DNA of 11,437 nt from Isotricha intestinalis (taxonomy: Eukaryota > Ciliophora > Litostomatea > Vestibuliferida > Isotrichidae). The notes under the pieces were generated by a model. The model had not been told where the DNA came from. It did no database searches and saw nothing but the letters and a program-made list of their open reading frames with translations. Both the position numbers and the translations under genes were made by a program. This document shows, one piece after another, positions 1-8,100 of this stretch. Numbering within the stretch: position 1 is the stretch's first letter; each line of letters opens with the position of its first letter. The DNA is taken from NCBI GenBank assembly GCA_023807065.1, contig JAJJLU010004585.1:1-11437 (forward strand), written 5' to 3'.

Positions 1-1258
1 AGGATGATTACTATTAATCCTAATTTTACCTTTAAAATATTCATTTGAATTTAGCCCAAGAATTTATATAAATAAATTAATAAATTTTTTCATTTTTAAA
101 TTAAACTTGGATTCATTAATTGATAATCAATAAATATATTTCAGTGAATTAACCATCAGAAAATATTCTTTACTCAATTTTTTTTTAATGATTATAGATT
201 TATTTGAGATATTTAGAATTATTTTAATATTTTAATTTAATCTCATAATAATCATTTATTGTTATTATTTTTTTATTTCCTTTTATTTGATATTCATAAA
301 TTAAATTTATTAAAAGAATTTTCATTGGTTACAAATTTAAACAATTTGTAAATACACATAATTAATTCACTCTACTTAATATATTATTTTAGTATTTTAA
401 CTTGTAGTTACTAAGGGGGATAAATTCTATATGTAATATTATCTTATTTTTCTTTTTCTTTCATAAATTTACTAAAATTTCTATTAAATCAAAAAGAAGT
501 GAAAATAAATAAAAATATAAAAGTTATTATTACATGACAATTGATGCTATTAAATTTCTTTGTTCTGATTAATTTTTAAAAATAAAAGAAAAAAAAGTTT
601 ATTTCAAAAATTATATTTAATTATTAAATTTCTATTGAATTTAAAAAACAATAAATATCAAAAAAATATAATATTTTAATATTTGTATGCTGAAGAAAAA
701 ATTATATCCAAAAAAAATGCTTTTTTATTTTTCAAAATATGATTGTTTTAAATACACATTTAATTTAAATTGATAAATATAATAAATGTAGATTTTAGCA
801 TTTTAATTGATAAAAAGGATGGTAATCTAAATTTTTATTTATATTTCTTTAAATATTCATATTTTTCAAAACATCTCCACATATATATTTATTTTTTCTT
901 TCATTTTTAAATATTTAAGTAATTCATTTTGTTACATTCAATTTTTAATTACATATATAATGTTTTTTATTATAGGTAATATATTTATAATAATAAGATA
1001 CAATTAAACTATTGAAAGTATTTTACCATTTTTATTCGTTATCTTCCAATTTTAAGCTTATTCAAAAACTATTCTCCTAATAGATAACATAAAAAATAAA
1101 GATCCTAATAATAATTTAATATTAAATAAGATTATATAAAGAAGGCAATATTGTTTAATGAATCAAATATTATATTTTATATAAAGATATAAAATAAACA
1201 AAATAAGATATTATTGTCATTTTATTAAAACAAATATATATATATAAATAAAAAGTAA
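1..1258. other. AT-rich intergenic stretch, no gene seen
   Basis: This 1.26 kb is almost pure A/T, with many homopolymer runs and a short alternating AT tract near 1234-1246. All frames are closed at short intervals. I found no tRNA-like cloverleaf, no GC-richer island that would suggest a structured RNA, and no stretch with coding-like composition. It could hold 3' flanking sequence of an upstream gene and of the minus-strand relic that ends near 1259, but nothing specific can be supported. Confidence 0.6.
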
Positions 1259-2052
1259 TTATAATTCATATTCAGAATTACTCATACTTCTCTGATTATT
1301 TCTATTATAGATTGAAAGAGTTTGTTATCGAATTACATTTGGTGAGTAGCTTTTAAAATTATTTTTCTTCAATTTCATTATAATTCTTAATAACTCCTTT
1401 ATATTTATTAAGTAAATAATTTTAATAAATGAAGGTTTTTGCGTAGGATCAACTAATTTAATTTTAAATATTATTGGAGATTTTGGTTCTAATTTTTGTT
1501 TTATTTCTGATTTTTTTATTTCTAATAAATTTAAATTTGGTATTTGAATATTATTTCTTCATTTTTATTTTCATTTATTATTTTGCTTTTTTCTTTTGAA
1601 TAAATATTCATTGACTTTATACATTTTTATCTTTTTTTAAATAAAACTTTATTTTATAATATTGAAGTTTTATTTGTTGATTTTTCTGATGTTTTATTTA
1701 AAGAATTATTCATTTTTTCTGATAATATTAAATTGTTATGAATTCCTTCTTTTTTTTAAATTTTTTGAGCTTTAAATATAATGTAAAGTGGAAATTTTTG
1801 ATTTAGTCGAAGGACTATTTTTTAATTTTTGTTTTCATAGTTAAAAATTGAAGATTGAATTTCTTTCTTGGTTTTTTAATTATTTTGGAATCCAATTGTG
1901 ATATTATTTTATGGATAATATAAAAATTCTTCTGAATATATGTCATTATAAGGAAAAGATTTTAATCTAATTTGTTCACTTGTTTTACTTTCATTTAATA
2001 AAATATTTACAATTAAATATTCATTTAATTTTGTAAAGTACAATTTACATTG
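1259..2052 (-). pseudogene. Decayed or interrupted coding region, family not recognised
   Basis: The minus strand here is A-rich like the coding strands of the neighbouring genes, and its translation has coding-like composition (Ser, Thr, Glu, Pro and Gln among Lys/Asn/Ile). From 2052 one frame runs to about 1532 with only six internal stops, all UAA. None is UAG or UGA, although random sequence this AT-rich should give many more stops. Recognisable stretches in this frame are SEQIRLKSFPYNDIY and LRLNQKFPLYIIFKAQK. Around 1530-1555 the plausible reading moves to another frame (PNLNLLEIKKSEIKQKLEP, then KLVDPTQKPSFIKI). That frame continues to a UAA at 1325-1327 and a final UAA at 1259-1261. 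No in-frame ATG is seen at the 5' end. Most stops sit beside Asn/Lys-rich text where CAA (Gln) could have mutated to TAA. I see no domain I can name. The alternative is chance A-rich noncoding DNA; a gene with in-frame UAA readthrough is less likely. Confidence 0.45.
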
Positions 2053-2171
2053 TTAAAAAAAAATTGAAAAAAAAAAATAATTACAAAAAAATTTTTTTAA
2101 AACTTAAATGAAAAATAAAAAAAAAATAATATAATGTAATGATTTAAACATAAATTTATTAAAAATAAAAA
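2053..2171. promoter_or_regulatory. A-tract-rich divergent spacer and 5' leader
   Basis: About 120 bp separate the 5' end of the minus-strand relic from the start of the plus-strand channel gene, a head-to-head arrangement that could have shared a bidirectional promoter. The sequence is dominated by A runs and one T run. On the plus strand it contains three short upstream ATGs whose small frames touch or overlap end to start (2108-2134, 2134-2139, 2139-2147). No TATA-type or other specific element can be singled out in DNA this AT-rich, and the transcription start is unknown. Confidence 0.3.
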
Positions 2172-5100
2172 ATGGAAGATGAAGAAAATAAATCAACAGA
2201 AGAAAAGGCAATAGATAAATATGGATTTAATTCCTTAAAACCAGAAAAAGAATTATTAAAACATCAAGAATGTTCTCAATCAAAGGGGAATTTATATGAA
2301 GGAGCATTTTATTTGTGTTCGCAAGTAGAGGAAAAAGATTTTATAATTTGTGCACATTGTGCTAAAAACTGTCATAAAGGACATAAACATAAAAAAGTTC
2401 CAAAAACTGATAATTTAAAATGTAAATGTGCTGCAAATGGTCATGAATTTAAATTAAAATTAAATAAAAAAAATGAATGTTTTTATCAAACCTTTTTTAA
2501 TTATGCACCAAATTTTGGTTATTTTTATTTAGGTAAACCTGAAAATAAAAAAACTTATTGTGCTGTTTGTGCTAATTTTTGTAGAGTTGAAACTCCAATG
2601 GAAAGAAATATGAAAACTCAAGTTAAAATTGAAGAAGATAAAAAATGTATTTGTCCTTTACATAAAACTGAAAGTGCTATTGATTTAAAAAATGATTTTA
2701 TGGAACATAGAAGATTTTCTACTCAATTAAAGAATTTCAGTTATAATTTATTTTTTAAAAGTCAAATTATTAATGAATTAACTAAAGAAACTTTAATAAA
2801 TGCTTTAAAAGATTGTCAAACTAAAAGACAAAGTTATCCACTTGCTCCTAAGGATTTTTTAGAAAATCAAGACACTGAAGCTGTTGTTGAATTATTTTAT
2901 ATTTTTTCTATGTATTTTAGAAATAAATACTTTTATTTATTAGAGGATATATTTGATGAAGCTCAAATTGAAGAGTGTTTTAATATTATTAAATTTTCAA
3001 CTGTTGAAGGAATGGATAATTTTTTTCAAAGAAATAAAAATCAAATTTATTTAGCTAATATGCTTTTTTCAATTGATGTTAGACATTATCATATTAAAAA
3101 TGGAAATAAATATAATATATTAACTATTCAAAATATGAATGTTGAACAAAGAAAAAAATTCATTCATGATTTTAGAGTTAATTCTACTATAAGAGGAAGA
3201 CATGAAAAAATTATTCAAGGAATGTTAAAATGTTATGAAAAATTAATAAATGAATATTTTTCTAATAAAGAAGTCATGACAAAAATAAGAACAGTAGTTT
3301 TACCTTTAATGTTAAAAGCCTTTAAATATGTTATAAAATATAATATGATTTCTGAAGAAAATGCAGAAAGATTTTTTATGATATTAAATGAAACAATTCA
3401 AATTAATAATGAATTTAAGGGAAATATGGAATTTGACGATGATATGTTAGAACAAAACAATATAAAAAAAGTAAGTATATTACAAAATACTTATGAACCA
3501 CTTCCTTTTGATTATGTTGAAAAAATTGAAGTAATTGAACCAATTGAAAAAGAAAATGAAAATAAAGGAAGAGAAAATGATAGACCTAAAAGACAAGATT
3601 CTTTTGTTTTTGAAAGATTAACTTATTCTTTAATTATGAAATCGATATTTTATTATTTGTTGTATCAAAATGATAAAATGGTTCTTGAACATTTAGATAA
3701 TGAAAGTAAAGATTTTGAATTTGTTATAAATTCTGAAAGTAAAATTTTCCAAATTATTCAAAGTTCCTTTTATACTACTTTAGGTCAATATGATTCTTTT
3801 ATTGAAAGATTAACCATTGAAGAAAAAGAAAATTTTCATAATGTAACTAATTGTGTTTTAAAACTAATGTGTGCTAAACATAATAATTTTTATGTTAAAT
3901 CTCTTAGAAATTTAAAATTAATTTCTGATGAAAAAGTAAAATTAGATGAAACAATGTTAAAAGATGTAAAAAGTAAAATTAATAGATTACATGCTTATTC
4001 AAGATATTTCTTTATTTATAGAATGGATTTCCAAACGCATGCAATTGAAGGAAATAAATTATTTAAAGATTTAGAAAATTATTTCAGAAGTGAAATTCAA
4101 TATATTGAATTAGATAAAAAATATGAAATGTTTCTTAGAGAAAAATCAGATAATGAAATGAAAAAATTAAAAGAAATTCAAGAAGTTTTAGGTCAGACTC
4201 AATTAATTACAGTTTTAGATGAATATATATCAATTAATGGAAGTGGAGGTGCTTTATATTTATTAAATGCTACTTCAATGGATGAAATTATTCCCGATGG
4301 TCATAGAAGGAAATTTATTCTTAAATTATTGTATTTATATATGATTTATGAACCACAAAATGCTACTTTAGTTATGAATCTTTCTGCAAGAAGTTTATGT
4401 TCTTTTTTCATTTTTATTTATAATGATTTCTTCGATTTTCTCGAAAGATTAATGGAAGTTATGTTCAGCACTGAATATTATTATGCTAATTATAATTTCT
4501 TTATGAAAATTGCAAAAGAAATTAAAAGAATAATGTTTTCTTATTATATTGGTAATGATTTTGCTGCTGTATATACTAGATATATTCAACTATATCATCA
4601 ATTATTAATTAAAATTAAAGACAATAATACACAAGTTATTGAATTTGTTCCTTTATTCCAAGATATTGTAAAATTAGAAACAAATAATGAAGAAAATAAT
4701 GCACCAGCTTTAATGATAAAAGACTTTTTAGAACATCCAAATCAACAACAATCTGTTAATAAAACTGATAAAAATTATGTTGAAAATTTATTTATAAGTT
4801 ATATCGATTTTATGGGAACTTTATATTCTACTGAAATAAGTAAATATATGAGTGACATTAGAATTTCCGATAATATTACTTATAATAACATTATTGATAT
4901 TTATATTAGTAAAATTCAAGAGGGAAATTATGAATTTAATCCTAAATTATTATACCCTATCTTAAAGTATTATATTGAAATTTCACTTCCTTTTAGATTA
5001 AATTTAGTTTGTTCTATTGATATATTGAGGGATTTATTATCTGATTTAAATTTACCTTCTGAACAAGAAAATACAAATAATATTTTAAAATTAAATGAAA

Positions 5101-8100
5101 ATAAATATGTTGAATATATTAATAAATATGTTGATATTATTAAAATTAGAAGAATGAATGCAGTTATTAATCCAATATCAATAAGAGAAATATCACAAGA
5201 AATTGATAAACAAATAAAAAAATTTTATGAAGTTATTAAATTTGTGGATAATATTTTCATGCAATTTGAAGATATATTAAATTATTATATTCATCATAAA
5301 AACCAATTTTCTTCAATTTTATCATTAAAAGTAATATTATATAAATTCTTTGATAATATATGTGTTAGAACCTCATATTACTTAATGAAAGTTTTAGAAA
5401 TTTATAGTCCTTATTTACAAGGAGAGAAGTTTGAAAACATATTTAAATTTATATTCCATTTTGTTCAAATAACTTTATTGTTTTATGATAAAATTGACTC
5501 ATTTTATTGTAGAGAGAGAAGTCATGAAGAATTTAGTAAGACAGTCGATTTAAAAAAGTATGAAAGATTAACAATTTATACCTCATTAACTAAAGAAGAA
5601 TATTTAAATTTAAAAGATCTGTTTATAAAAATGCAAGATTTAAAATATTATGCAGTAATGAAATATATGGAAATTTATAATAATGTTTTAAGAATAATAA
5701 CAAAACCTCAAGATGAAGAAGAAAAAAAAGAAGAAGAAAATAAACATTTTAAATATATAGATTCTTTAATAGAAAAATACAAAGAAGTTCTTCAAGAAGA
5801 TAATAAGTTTACTAATTTTGAAAATTCAAATAATTTAACAGCTCCAATCGATACTAAATTCTTTCGTTTATTTAAAAATGATTTTGTTTCATCTTTTGAT
5901 TTAGCAAAAATAAAACATTTAACTTTCTTTATAAGTATTATGGAAGGAATTACTGATGTAGCATATTCAAAAGATCAAGCTGAAAAAGATAAATTTTCAT
6001 CAGCTTTACAAAGAATAGCAAATGACACTGATGCAAATAATTTAATAATGGTTATGACATTTAGTTGTGTAAATGAAGTTTTAACTAATTTTATATTAAG
6101 AACAGAAAAACAATGCTCAAAGAAATCTTTTCATTGTTACATCAATCAAAAAATAACAAGATTCTTCCAAATATTATGTGAAGGAAATAATCTAGCAATG
6201 AAAAAATATTTATTTGAATTTATTGGAAGTGTAACTGAACCTCCTTTATTTTCTAATTTTAAATATCAACATATCGCAATAATTGAACATATAAGTTCGG
6301 ATGAAGTCAGACAAATACATGAAGATTTAAGTAGAAAAGATGCTTTTAATAAAGGGAAAAAAATTAATTTAAATGTATTAAATAAAGATAAAGAGAAAGA
6401 TAAAGATAATAAATCAGATAATGAAAGTTCATATAGTAAAAGTGCAATTGGGAAAAAAAGAACAAGTATAGCTAATACAATAGAAAGTTTTGATGAACAA
6501 AGTCAAATAAATTCTCGTTTATTAAGTTTTTTCAATATTATAAGTAATAATATGAAATTATTACTCTTAATCTTTAATAAAGAAATCATTAAAATTTTAC
6601 CACCTTTATTTAAAAATAATAAAGAAAAAATATATAAAGGTTGTATAGAAATGTTTGGTGGATATAAAGATTTAATGATTGAAATGATTCAAGGACATAG
6701 GTTTTATGAAGATATTTTTTCAAAAAGTGAAATGAAAGAATTACAAGGCGAAGGTTCTTCTTTTTATCATTTATGTTCTTCAATTTCAGTTTATAATAAA
6801 GATGATAGTTTAGCATATGATCCTTTTACTGAAGGAATAAAATTAGATTTCTTACAAATTATCCAAAATATTGTTTGCCAAGATTATTTATTTGATTTAA
6901 ATAAACCAAATTTCCTTTTTGAATATATGGATACTAATAGAATGCAAATTTTAGTAGGATTATATATGGTTCATGTTTATTTCCATTTTGTAGAAGATAA
7001 AATATTGGATAGTGCAAAAAGCGAGAAATTAGATAAATTAAATTTAACAAAAAATAGTTTAGATGAACTTGTTAAGAAATATAGAAGAAAAGCAGAAATG
7101 AAAAATGATTCTTATTTAAAAATGGCATATCAATTATTTTTAATTTTAACAACTTTAAAAGAAAGATATCAATTAAGTGAATTAAATGATTTCTTTGCTT
7201 TAAAAAATCAGAATTTTAAAGAAGAAGAAGAAACAAAAAATAATTTAATTGAAAACGATATAAATAATAATAGTAAAAATGGAACAAGAGAAAATGAAGT
7301 TCTTTCAACAAGAATGTCAGGAATAAATTTAAGTCAGAGAATAAGAAGAGGAGAAACTCAATATGGAAGTCAAATAAATTTATTGGAAAAAATGGATTTA
7401 AATGAAGAAAAAGAAATTAGAATTAGTCCAGAAGATTATAGAGAAGAAATATTATTAGGAATTAAATTTTTATCTCAAATTTTAAAGAAAGTTGAAATCT
7501 TTAGGAAAATTCCTTTAGTTGACGGAGGATTTGAAGAAAAAACATATTCAGTTTATTTCCAAGAAATCCCTGAAACCAGTTTAATTGATAATACAAGTAT
7601 AGAAAGATTAAATCAAAGTGCTGATAGAACTAATAGAATAACAAAATTAAGAAGTATTTTAAATATGTTACCTGATTATTTACATGAAATTGATTATAAA
7701 TTTAAAAATTATCAAGATACTAAATATGAATTTTTATTTGATTTTGATTTTAATTATGCAGATATATTTAATTGTCTAGTTTGTTTATTTTTAAATATAA
7801 TGTTCATATATTGTTTAAATACTCCAAATATACAATTTTATCGTAATTTAATAAATATATTAGAAACATCATTAGTAGGAATAAATATTTGTTTCATATC
7901 ATTATTTGTATTCACAAAATATCCTTTATATAAAAGTTTACTTTCAGTAAAATTATCAAAAGAACTTGAAAACAAAGACTTAATGTATTATTTCCGAGTA
8001 TACATATGGGATTCCCTTTTATATAACAAAGAAACTTCTTTAATTAATTTAGTGATATTTGCAGGAATCTTAGTAATAATGTCCCAATATGATGCTCTTT

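Noticed and set aside
1..2171. tRNA, CRISPR array or mobile element in the AT-rich upstream region
   Set aside because: No GC-rich cloverleaf arms, no regularly spaced repeats, no terminal inverted repeats with a transposase frame and no target duplications were found.
2172..2700. Channel N-terminus belonging to a separate UBR-type ubiquitin ligase gene
   Set aside because: The frame continues without a stop from the zinc fingers into the channel body, with the same codon use and no RING or HECT ligase domain in sight. A fusion is the simplest reading, pending transcript data.
6610..6816. Minus-strand open frame of 68 codons inside the channel gene
   Set aside because: It lies antisense within a securely identified coding region, has a composition expected from reading A-rich codons backwards, and shows no motif.
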